This document shows, in pieces, positions 1 to 5,443 of a stretch of DNA of 6,953 nucleotides. Numbering within the stretch: the stretch's first letter is position 1; the number at the start of each line of letters is the position of its first letter. Both the position numbers and the translations under genes were made by a program. Source of the DNA: SIG578 sp045543635 (GTDB lineage: Bacteria > Bacillota > Clostridia > Oscillospirales > Ruminococcaceae). The DNA lies in contig JAZQMT010000021.1 of NCBI GenBank assembly GCA_045543635.1, positions 1 through 6,953 of the forward strand. Direction: 5' to 3'. The notes under the pieces were generated by a model, which was not told the origin of the DNA, ran no database searches, and saw only the letters and a list, made by a program, of their open reading frames with translations.

Positions 1-135
1 GCTCTGGATGAACTTTCAAGAAACGCAGAAATGCAGCGAAGCATGGGGGAATACAACCAAAAAGCCGCAGCAGCTTTTGATGTTGCACATATAAAAAAGG
101 AAATGCTTAAAATTTACCAAGAGGTTCTGAATTAA
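1..135 (+). CDS. Glycosyltransferase, C-terminal end only (partial)
   Basis: Reading from base 1 gives 44 codons and a TAA stop, with the start lying left of the window. The peptide ends in a helical, charged tail with a Phe followed by an Ile-x-x-Glu-Met-Leu-x-Ile-Tyr-x-x-Val-Leu pattern, and it has an earlier Met-Gly-x-x-x-x-Lys-Ala segment. This is the typical last helix of GT4-type (group 1) glycosyltransferases, where it crosses back to the N-terminal domain. The next gene starts 21 bp downstream and is itself a GT4 enzyme, so this is probably an upstream member of the same polysaccharide operon. No catalytic residues are inside the window, so sugar specificity cannot be judged. The family call rests on a short tail and is moderate. 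Confidence 0.6.
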   Translation, partial: ALDELSRNAEMQRSMGEYNQKAAAAFDVAHIKKEMLKIYQEVLN

Positions 136-156
136 CCACACGAAAGGGGGACGAAA

Positions 157-1404
157 ATGAACAAAATCATCTTTTTTACATCGCATTTCCCCTATCGCAC
201 AGTAGGCGAAAACTTTTTCGAAAGTGAGCTTTGGGAAATTGCCCCTCACTATGACGAGATTTATATCATTGCCTGTGAATCAAGGCAAAAATCTCCCGAG
301 ATAAAGAAAAAACTGCCATCAAATGTTACACCTGTCTGTATAAAAAGAAGCTCATTTTTTAACGAACTTATTTGGGGCATTTTTCTATGCCCTTTTTGCC
401 TGTTTTTTTGGCGAGAGCTTGCTAACATAAGAAAGGGAAACCACCCCTTTTTCCCTTCCCTTAAATCAACCTTTTATGCCTGCTTTTCTTTTCTTGCCAT
501 ACACAAAGGTCTTTCCAAAGCCGCAAAACAAATAACCATTTCAAGGGACGACCATGTTATTTTAATGGGTTATTGGCTACATTTTCTTTCAAAAGCAGCT
601 TTGGAATTTAAAAAGCTTATCCCATGCAGTGACATCAAGGTAGTAGCGCGCGCACACGGCTCTGCCGATATACAAAATTTTGCAAAACCGCAGCGATACT
701 ATCCCTTTCAGGCAGACCTACTCGACCGACTGGACGCTGTTTTTGCCGTTTCCAAAAGCGGTTGCGAATATTTGCGTGCGCGCTCTGCGCGCCCCGAGAC
801 AGTGCATTGCATTTACATCGGTTCTGCCGGCCCTGAGGCTTTTACACCCCGCTCCCGCACCCCCTTTACTGTTATGAGCTGTTCTAACATCATTCCTCTC
901 AAGCGGGTAGGGCTTGTTGCCGAGGCTGTGCGTATCCTTTCACGCACCATTCCCGATATTCAATGGATTCATTTCGGCGATGGCTCGGAGCGTCAAGCTT
1001 TGGAGACTGCATGTGCTGACATCGCTTCCCATGTTGATTTTCGCGGATACACCGAGCACGATGCAGTTCTTTGCTACCTTGCATCGGGCAAGGCCTCGGT
1101 ATTTGTCAGCGCAAGCGCAACAGAAGGTTTACCCATTTCGGTTATCGAGGCAATTGCTCATTCCCTCCCCGCTATTGCAACCGATGTCGGCTCAACCGGT
1201 GAGGCGGTTGTAAACGAGACAAGCGGTGTGCTTTTGCCTTCTGACATCACCGCCAAAGAGCTTGCAAAACAAATTTCTGCATTTTACTATATGAATGACA
1301 GCGAATATAACGCTATGTCCAAAAAGGCTTTTATGCTTTGGCAGCAAAAATTTGACTGCCGTAAAAACGCCAATTGTCTGCTTACTGCATTAGAACAAAA
1401 TTAA
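157..1404 (+). CDS. Family 4 (GT-B fold) glycosyltransferase
   Basis: This 415-residue protein probably transfers a sugar from a nucleotide-sugar to a growing lipid-linked surface polysaccharide at the inner face of the membrane. The N-terminal half (about 1-220) is the acceptor-side domain, with an Arg-Ala-His-Gly turn at 165-168. The C-terminal donor domain begins with Ser-Cys-Ser-Asn-Ile-Ile-Pro-Leu-Lys-Arg (241-250), the equivalent of the usual 'GRL...KR' segment. It continues with His-Phe-Gly-Asp-Gly-Ser-Glu (272-278) and the hallmark E-x7-E motif at Glu323/Glu331. Length is normal for the family. The start is fixed by an AAAGGGGG ribosome site at 143-150, six bases before ATG. It lies between a glycosyltransferase and an O-antigen ligase-like gene, all in one direction. 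Base composition shifts sharply inside the gene: AT-rich at the 5' third, GC-rich from about 640 to 1260. The donor and acceptor sugars are unknown. Confidence 0.88.
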   Translation: MNKIIFFTSHFPYRTVGENFFESELWEIAPHYDEIYIIACESRQKSPEIKKKLPSNVTPVCIKRSSFFNELIWGIFLCPFCLFFWRELANIRKGNHPFFPSLKSTFYACFSFLAIHKGLSKAAKQITISRDDHVILMGYWLHFLSKAALEFKKLIPCSDIKVVARAHGSADIQNFAKPQRYYPFQADLLDRLDAVFAVSKSGCEYLRARSARPETVHCIYIGSAGPEAFTPRSRTPFTVMSCSNIIPLKRVGLVAEAVRILSRTIPDIQWIHFGDGSERQALETACADIASHVDFRGYTEHDAVLCYLASGKASVFVSASATEGLPISVIEAIAHSLPAIATDVGSTGEAVVNETSGVLLPSDITAKELAKQISAFYYMNDSEYNAMSKKAFMLWQQKFDCRKNANCLLTALEQN

Positions 1405-1405
1405 T

Positions 1406-1412
1406 CTGGAGG
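1406..1412 (+). promoter_or_regulatory. Ribosome binding site that fixes a GTG start
   Basis: CTGGAGG lies six bases before the GTG at 1419. The in-frame ATG at 1374 lies inside the end of the preceding gene and has no such site, so translation should begin at 1419. Confidence 0.75.
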
Positions 1413-1418
1413 CCCATC

Positions 1419-2591
1419 GTGAGAAAAACAGCCCTATGGATGACCTATTTATACTTTTTTATCTGCCCGCTTGAGTTCATTTTTAACGCATGGTTTGGCT
1501 CCAGCGCAAAATACATCGGGCTCATAGCAGCCTCGTTTATTCTGATGTTCTTTATCGGTAGCCGAAAAACTCCCATGCGTATTGGTTTAATTCAAATATG
1601 TATTATTGTCTGGGCTGTTTTTGAAGCGACTAGCTATCTATGGACGATCCCCTCCACCCATGGGCTTGACCGCCTTTTAACCTATATCATGATGGCTGTA
1701 TTTGTTTTTGCAATCTCATTATTTCCCTTTGAAAAAAAAGAGCTTGAAGGGGTGTTGTTATCCTGCACGCTGGGCTGTCTGGTCCTTGCCTGTTTGGTTT
1801 TTGCCATCGGGGAAATGGACAACGGTTATAACAGTGGCGGGCGTATTACCATTCGCATCCTGAATTCTTATCTGGACCCGAACGGGCTTGCTGCAAATTT
1901 ATTGGCAGGCATTTTTTATTCTCTACACCAAATGCTGAAAAAGCCCAAAGGCTTTCCGCTTTCAAACATTCTTTTCGGCATCTGTTTTGTTGTTTTGACA
2001 ACCGCAGCTTTCTACACCGGCTCACGCGGCGCGCTGGTTGCCTATGCGGGCGCGGCTCTTATCTATCTGCTCTCGCGCACCTCGGCAAAAAACCGTTGGC
2101 GAATTCTTGCCATCATCCCTCTTGCCCTAATATTGCTATATTTCGGGCTTAGCTTGGTGCTATCCGAAAGAACCTTTGACCGACTTTTTGATTTTGAAAG
2201 CTATACAAGCGGAAGCGGCAGAATTAACATCTGGCTCACAGCCCTGCGCGAAATTATCAAGCGTCCCTTTTTCGGATATGGAGTTGCCAGCTATTTCGGA
2301 TATTTCAAGCAGGTATTAGGCACAGAGACAGCTATGCATAACACCTTCCTTTTGCTTGTTTTTGAAGTGGGCATTGTAGGGCTTTCCTTTTTTATGGTTC
2401 CGTTTTTTCAGGCACTGCGTTGCGCAAAACATCATAAAAACGCCATGATTATCGCAGTTATTTTCGCAAATCTTATTGCTGCGTTTTTCCTTGATGCGCT
2501 TAACTGGCGTTATTTATGGAATGCCATGATGTTCGGTATTATTTTCTACAACTGCTACCACCAAACCAAGCGCTCTGCTCCCCAAAAATAA
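1419..2591 (+). CDS. O-antigen ligase / polysaccharide polymerase-like membrane protein (Wzy_C family)
   Basis: This 390-residue, very hydrophobic protein has about ten or more predicted membrane spans. It probably works on the outer side of the cytoplasmic membrane, polymerising lipid-linked repeat units or joining glycan to an acceptor. Visible family features are Leu-Asp-Pro-Asn-Gly at 152-156 and Thr-Gly-Ser-Arg-Gly at 200-204 at the end of a membrane span. A large extracytoplasmic loop then carries Gly-Arg-Ile-Asn-Ile-Trp (267-272), Pro-Phe-Phe-Gly-Tyr-Gly (283-288) and His307-Asn308, followed by Glu-Val-Gly-Ile-Val-Gly. Arg and His-Asn in this loop are the usual functional residues of WaaL/Wzy proteins. 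It starts 14 bp after the glycosyltransferase stop, so the two are co-transcribed. In a Gram-positive host it is more likely a capsule or exopolysaccharide polymerase, or a glycan ligase to the cell wall, than an LPS ligase. Sequence alone cannot separate polymerase from ligase. Confidence 0.82.
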   Translation: MRKTALWMTYLYFFICPLEFIFNAWFGSSAKYIGLIAASFILMFFIGSRKTPMRIGLIQICIIVWAVFEATSYLWTIPSTHGLDRLLTYIMMAVFVFAISLFPFEKKELEGVLLSCTLGCLVLACLVFAIGEMDNGYNSGGRITIRILNSYLDPNGLAANLLAGIFYSLHQMLKKPKGFPLSNILFGICFVVLTTAAFYTGSRGALVAYAGAALIYLLSRTSAKNRWRILAIIPLALILLYFGLSLVLSERTFDRLFDFESYTSGSGRINIWLTALREIIKRPFFGYGVASYFGYFKQVLGTETAMHNTFLLLVFEVGIVGLSFFMVPFFQALRCAKHHKNAMIIAVIFANLIAAFFLDALNWRYLWNAMMFGIIFYNCYHQTKRSAPQK

Positions 2592-2604
2592 TTTTTGCGT
2601 ATTT

Positions 2605-2616
2605 AGAAACGTTTCT
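2605..2616. promoter_or_regulatory. CG-centred 12-bp palindrome, possible operator
   Basis: AGAAACGTTTCT is a perfect palindrome centred on CG. That is the form of LacI/CcpA-type operators; against the cre consensus I count two mismatches. It sits 83 bp upstream of the -35 box of the oxidoreductase promoter and just after the polymerase-like gene. As a hairpin it would have only four pairs and a four-base loop, so it is unlikely to be a terminator. Its role is unproven. Confidence 0.35.
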
Positions 2617-2698
2617 TTTAAAAATCAAAATATCAAAGGAAAGATACGATAAATTTAATAAACAAGTATAAAGAACTAAACAATTTGCCGAAATTTGA

Positions 2699-2727
2699 TT
2701 GACAAATGCTTTTGCGCATGTCATAAT
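2699..2727 (+). promoter_or_regulatory. Housekeeping sigma promoter of the oxidoreductase gene
   Basis: TTGACA (2699-2704, perfect -35) and CATAAT (2722-2727, five of six) are 17 bp apart, and a TG at 2719-2720 forms an extended -10. Transcription should begin near 2734, giving a leader of about 27 nt. This start point also rules out the upstream in-frame TTG at 2695 as the translation start. Confidence 0.85.
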
Positions 2728-2745
2728 CGTTTGGTAGAAACCCCC

Positions 2746-2752
2746 GAAAGGA
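2746..2752 (+). promoter_or_regulatory. Ribosome binding site deciding between two ATGs
   Basis: GAAAGGA ends eight bases before ATG 2761. It overlaps the alternative ATG at 2752, which therefore could not use it. Translation should start at 2761. Confidence 0.75.
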
Positions 2753-2760
2753 TGAACACC

Positions 2761-3837
2761 ATGAAATACGCACTCATTGGCTGCGGCCGTGTCTCCCCCA
2801 ACCACATAAACGCCGCCGCTAAAAACGGGCTTGAGCTCGTTGCACTCTGCGATATTGACCCTTCTCATATGCAAGCTATTGCAAAGCGGTTTAATATTCC
2901 GGACACCGTCCGCCGTTTTACCAACCATAAAACGCTTCTTTCCGAAATGAAGCCTGATCTTATCGGCATTGCAACCGAGAGCGGAGCACATGCCGAAATT
3001 GCAAAGGACTGTATCCGCAGCGGCTGTAATCTCATTATTGAAAAGCCGATTGCCCTTTGTATGAAAGATGCTGCCGAAATCGTTGCTCTTTCCGAACAGT
3101 ATCATGTTAAGGTGTCTGCCTGCCATCAAAATCGGTTTAATATCGCAATTCAGCAGGCGCGCAAGGCACTGGAGGAGGGCAGACTCGGCAAGCTTTCTCA
3201 CGGTGCCATCACCGTTCGCTGGAGTCGCGGTAAGGATTATTACGATCAGGCAGACTGGCGCGGAACCTGGGCATGTGACGGTGGAACGCTTATGAACCAA
3301 TGCATCCACGGCTTTGACCTGTTGCGCTGGATGATGGGTGATGAAATTGAGGAGGTCTACGGCGTGACCCGCCGTGCTTTCCACCCCTATATTGAAGCTG
3401 AAGACCTCGGTATGGCGGTGATTAAATTTAAAAATGGCACCATTGCCACCGCCGAAGGCACCACCAATATATATACAAATGACCTGGACAAGGAAACCCT
3501 CTGTCTTTACGGCGATAAAGGCGTTGTTGAAATCGGCGGTATAGCCGCTAACCGTATTGATGTCTGGTCATTTTCGGATGAAAACGAACAGGACCATCAG
3601 CACCGCGGATTTGCCGAGCAAGCCAGCAATGTTTACGGCAATGGGCACACCAGCCTCTACGCCGATGTTATCGACGCTATAAACAATAACCGTACCCCCT
3701 ATGTTGATGCCAAAGCAGGCATGCGTGCCTTAGAGCTTATCCTTGCCATTTACAAAAGCATGAAAGAGAATAAGCCGGTTTCCCTCCCGCTCACTGATTT
3801 TTCCACCTTAGAAATGGTAAATACTTTTGATAAATAA
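2761..3837 (+). CDS. Gfo/Idh/MocA-family oxidoreductase, likely sugar-nucleotide dehydrogenase
   Basis: This 358-residue soluble NAD(P)-dependent dehydrogenase probably oxidises a hydroxyl of a sugar or sugar nucleotide. The N-terminal Rossmann fold has Gly-Cys-Gly-Arg (7-10) after the first strand and an acidic Asp31 after the second, which favours NAD. The family signature Glu-Lys-Pro is at 94-96 (Lys95 catalytic). The C-terminal domain has Gly-Gly-Thr-Leu-Met-Asn-Gln-Cys-Ile-His-Gly-Phe-Asp (174-186), where His183 and Asp186 match the catalytic H-x-x-D of the family. The segments Cys-His-Gln-Asn-Arg-Phe (121-126) and Asp-Trp-Arg-Gly-Thr-Trp (165-170) resemble WbpB/WlbA-like enzymes of polysaccharide clusters that act on UDP-N-acetyl-glucosaminuronate. 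This resemblance is from memory, so the exact substrate is uncertain. It has its own strong promoter and terminator but adjoins the polysaccharide operon in the same direction. Confidence 0.85.
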   Translation: MKYALIGCGRVSPNHINAAAKNGLELVALCDIDPSHMQAIAKRFNIPDTVRRFTNHKTLLSEMKPDLIGIATESGAHAEIAKDCIRSGCNLIIEKPIALCMKDAAEIVALSEQYHVKVSACHQNRFNIAIQQARKALEEGRLGKLSHGAITVRWSRGKDYYDQADWRGTWACDGGTLMNQCIHGFDLLRWMMGDEIEEVYGVTRRAFHPYIEAEDLGMAVIKFKNGTIATAEGTTNIYTNDLDKETLCLYGDKGVVEIGGIAANRIDVWSFSDENEQDHQHRGFAEQASNVYGNGHTSLYADVIDAINNNRTPYVDAKAGMRALELILAIYKSMKENKPVSLPLTDFSTLEMVNTFDK

Positions 3838-3843
3838 AACGCC

Positions 3844-3887
3844 AAAACTAACAATTTGTCTATCTGTCAAATTGGGAGTTTTTATTT
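3844..3887 (+). terminator. Rho-independent-type terminator after the oxidoreductase gene
   Basis: AAAACTAACAATTTG (3844-3858) pairs with CAAATTGGGAGTTTT (3868-3882) over 15 positions, with a two-base internal mismatch and a nine-base loop. A T-rich tail (TTTTTATTT) ends the structure, seven bases after the TAA stop. The stem is AT-rich, but the position and shape fit a terminator. Confidence 0.72.
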
Positions 3888-3965
3888 AAAGGATGCACAA
3901 ATTCGATTACCTTTGATTTTTATACCTATGTGTTCGAACCCCTACATATTTTAATGAAATATTTT

Positions 3966-4009
3966 TCTCACGAAAATTGTAAAATAATTCACTATCATGA
4001 ATTGTGAGA
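3966..4009. repeat. Nested inverted repeat in the intergenic region
   Basis: An inner hairpin AATTCA-CTATCA-TGAATT (3986-4003) is enclosed by TCTCAC (3966-3971) and GTGAGA (4004-4009). The right arms are contiguous and the left arms are split by 14 bases. No T-run follows, so it is not an obvious terminator. It could be an operator or the remnant of a repeat. No gene-like open frame was seen between 3888 and 4033. Confidence 0.35.
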
Positions 4010-4033
4010 TTTTCCGCTAATGCAGGAAAGCAA

Positions 4034-4095
4034 AATGAAATTCGTTCTTTCATATCGAAGATATTTCACTCGTTCCGAAGGGAACGAATTTTATT
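4034..4095. repeat. 62-bp palindromic repeat-like element with internal hairpins
   Basis: AATGAAATTCGTTC (4034-4047) and GAACGAATTTTATT (4082-4095) form a 14-bp terminal inverted repeat. The one imperfect pair is a G-T that would be a wobble in RNA. Inside are two further hairpins: ATATC-GAA-GATAT (4052-4064), and TCGTTCC-GAAG-GGAACGA (4070-4087), whose right arm overlaps the outer arm. TTTCA recurs at 4048, 4064 and 4100. This modular 'hairpin with GAA(G) loop, then TTTCA' layout resembles small interspersed palindromic repeats I recall from clostridial genomes. It lies between convergent genes, so it may also help stop transcription from either side. Confidence 0.55.
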
Positions 4096-4098
4096 AAA

Positions 4099-4113
4099 AT
4101 TTCAAACTGAAAT
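4099..4113 (-). terminator. Weak hairpin just after the cyclodeaminase-family gene
   Basis: Read on the - strand, ATTTCA-GTT-TGAAAT begins two bases after the TAA stop and is followed by TTTAAT. The six-pair AT-rich stem is weak. It may act together with the larger palindrome beyond it (4034-4095) as a terminator. Confidence 0.35.
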
Positions 4114-4115
4114 CA

Positions 4116-5234
4116 TTATGCAAGATAGGGGCCATCCCATAAAAGCAATTTCTTACCCAGCCCCTTCTTCTTAGCATTTTCATACAACTCACATCCCCAA
4201 GCAACATCCCATACAGGCATACCGCTTGCTATAAAGCAAATTCTGTCATTTTCTGACTCACGCCCCTTAGTATCGCCGCAAATTACATCACCTAAGTTAA
4301 CGCCTTCTGTGATTGGGGGTAATTTTCCGTCATACATAAGCCGGTAAATTTGAACGGCTATGCCGTTAATAAACCGCTCGTTTTCGGGAAGCAAAAGATG
4401 CTCGTCGTAATATACTTCGTGCATCTTTGTATTATCCCAAATAATTTTAGAGGTGGTAAAGTATTCTTCGTCAACGTTTCCTCTTCCCGAAAAGATAAGA
4501 AGCGACCCCTTCTTAAGCCAATCATTGTTAAGCTGTAGCGGTTTTGCAGATGAAGCAGCAACACTTACAATGTCTCCTGCCCTTACAGCTTCCTCAAGTG
4601 ATACTGTGCCTCTTGCATTTATACCGTATTTTTCGCTCATCTCGTTTGCGAAAGCTTCTGCCTTTTCAATTATAAGGTCACAAACCACCAGTTCTTTAAG
4701 ATTTTTCGCCTCGTTAATAATTCCCTCAAAGCAAGCCTTACTTACGGGGCCTGCACCTATACAAGAACAAACAGCTGCGTTCTTATTTGCAAGATGTCTG
4801 GTAGCTACTCCAGGCACACATCCGGTACGAACCGAACTAATCAAGTTTGCTGACATTAAAGCAAGCGGTTCGCAAGTGTCTGCATCATTAAGCATAACCA
4901 TCAGTATTGAACGAGGTAATCCTCTCTGCGGGTTAATGATGTTTGAACCGTACCATTTTTCACCTACTACATTAAAACGACCTCCAACATATGCGGGCAT
5001 AGCCATAAAACGCCTGTCAGGCGCATCAATCGGCATATTCGGAAATGGACTTTCTTTAGGGAATCTCATCATAATTCCGTGAGAATTATGCTTGTCACCG
5101 CCCATAACATAGTCGCCTACGCTTAAAAGACGGAAAACTTCCTCTTCAACATCGATACAACGACCATAATTAAGTACGCCCGCTTCAATCATTTCTTCTT
5201 CATTAAGATACAAAAATTCTGTTTTCTTCTTCAT
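4116..5234 (-). CDS. Ornithine cyclodeaminase/mu-crystallin family protein, probably not a true cyclodeaminase
   Basis: This 372-residue protein has the family's NAD-binding fold: Ile-Gly-Ala-Gly-Pro-Val at 159-164, then acidic Asp186 after the next strand. It keeps the family's substrate-site Lys (Lys93 in Gly-Glu-Lys-Trp-Tyr-Gly-Ser-Asn) and Arg (Arg136 in Ser-Ser-Val-Arg-Thr-Gly). Hand alignment to Pseudomonas putida ornithine cyclodeaminase from memory places Met56 and Gly252 where that enzyme has its catalytic Glu56 and Asp228. Ornithine-to-proline conversion is therefore doubtful. The relatives I recall with the segment Ser-His-Gly-Ile-Met (51-55) and Pro-Asp-Arg-Arg-Phe-Met-Ala-Met-Pro (72-80) are often named 'tyramine oxidase subunit B', a label whose experimental basis I cannot confirm. 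The start is supported by AAAGGTGAGG (5249-5240) and a strong promoter. It is divergent from an RpiR regulator and a transporter, suggesting a regulated amine or amino-acid role. Confidence 0.8.
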   Translation of the reverse strand: MKKKTEFLYLNEEEMIEAGVLNYGRCIDVEEEVFRLLSVGDYVMGGDKHNSHGIMMRFPKESPFPNMPIDAPDRRFMAMPAYVGGRFNVVGEKWYGSNIINPQRGLPRSILMVMLNDADTCEPLALMSANLISSVRTGCVPGVATRHLANKNAAVCSCIGAGPVSKACFEGIINEAKNLKELVVCDLIIEKAEAFANEMSEKYGINARGTVSLEEAVRAGDIVSVAASSAKPLQLNNDWLKKGSLLIFSGRGNVDEEYFTTSKIIWDNTKMHEVYYDEHLLLPENERFINGIAVQIYRLMYDGKLPPITEGVNLGDVICGDTKGRESENDRICFIASGMPVWDVAWGCELYENAKKKGLGKKLLLWDGPYLA

Positions 5235-5296
5235 AACTTCCTCACCTTTGTATTTTTTAATACGCTTTTAATTAAAATGTATTATTTACATTTTTT

Positions 5297-5325
5297 ATTA
5301 TAACAAAACAGGTATTTAAAGTCAA
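5297..5325 (-). promoter_or_regulatory. Housekeeping sigma promoter of the cyclodeaminase-family gene
   Basis: On the - strand, TTGACT (5325-5320) and a perfect TATAAT (5302-5297) are 17 bp apart, with a TG one base before the -10 (extended -10). Transcription should begin near 5290, giving a leader of about 55 nt. A small GTATT-AAAA-AATAC hairpin (5263-5250) lies directly before the ribosome site. Confidence 0.85.
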
Positions 5326-5364
5326 TATATGAAAAGCGTTTAAATATCTTAAGATTTCAGATTG

Positions 5365-5388
5365 GTTTTGTACTATTTATTACAAAAC
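5365..5388. promoter_or_regulatory. Perfect 8-8-8 inverted repeat, candidate operator of the RpiR regulator
   Basis: GTTTTGTA (5365-5372) and TACAAAAC (5381-5388) are exact inverted copies separated by the eight bases CTATTTAT. The site ends two bases before the -35 box of the regulator's own promoter and sits 40 bp upstream of the -35 of the divergent promoter. The TGTA-N8-TACA core resembles the TGTA...TACA operators known for the RpiR-family protein HexR. Further copies of the half-site are TACAAAA at 5399-5405, inside the regulator promoter, and a near copy AACAAAAC at 5302-5309, at the edge of the divergent -10 box. Regulation of both genes from this site is inference. Confidence 0.6.
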
Positions 5389-5390
5389 TA

Positions 5391-5419
5391 TTGTTTTTTA
5401 CAAAATTATAATGTATAAT
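5391..5419 (+). promoter_or_regulatory. Promoter of the RpiR regulator
   Basis: TTGTTT (5391-5396, a poor -35) is 17 bp from a perfect TATAAT (5414-5419). A second TATAAT overlaps at 5407-5412 but has no -35 at the right distance. Transcription should begin near 5426, just upstream of the ribosome site. The weak -35 next to an inverted repeat suits a regulated promoter. Confidence 0.6.
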
Positions 5420-5430
5420 CATATAAACTT

Positions 5431-5438
5431 GAGAGGTG
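5431..5438 (+). promoter_or_regulatory. Ribosome binding site deciding the regulator start
   Basis: GAGAGGTG lies five bases before ATG 5444. The in-frame ATG at 5411 overlaps the -10 region and has no ribosome site, so the protein should begin at 5444 with Met-Asn-Ile-Val-Glu. Confidence 0.75.
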
Positions 5439-5443
5439 CTTTT

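Noticed and set aside
1374..1418. ATG 1374 as start of the polymerase-like gene
   Set aside because: It would overlap the preceding gene by 31 bases without a ribosome site, whereas GTG 1419 has CTGGAGG at good spacing.
2605..2620. Palindrome AGAAACGTTTCT plus Ts as a terminator of the polysaccharide operon
   Set aside because: The hairpin would have only four AT/GC pairs and a four-base loop with a short T-run, too weak for a confident terminator.
2695..2760. Upstream TTG (2695) or ATG (2752) as start of the oxidoreductase
   Set aside because: The TTG lies upstream of the predicted transcript start, and the ATG 2752 overlaps the ribosome site. The Rossmann strand begins at once after Met 2761, as is usual in this family.
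2539..3384. Long open frame (281 codons) on the - strand
   Set aside because: It runs antisense to the well-supported oxidoreductase gene and across its promoter, shows no recognisable domain, and has no convincing ribosome site. It is a shadow of the coding strand.
3927..3948. tRNA-like T-loop sequence GTTCGAACCC in the intergenic region
   Set aside because: The flanking bases do not form the five-pair T stem on either strand, and no anticodon arm, D arm or acceptor stem is present. Only a TATGT/ACATA pair flanks it.
4453..5082. Open frame of 209 codons on the + strand
   Set aside because: It is antisense to the cyclodeaminase-family gene, has Ser/Leu-rich low-information composition, no family motif and no promoter.
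5411..5443. ATG 5411 as start of the RpiR regulator
   Set aside because: It overlaps the -10 box region and lacks a ribosome site. ATG 5444 has GAGAGGTG five bases upstream and gives the normal N-terminus of the family.
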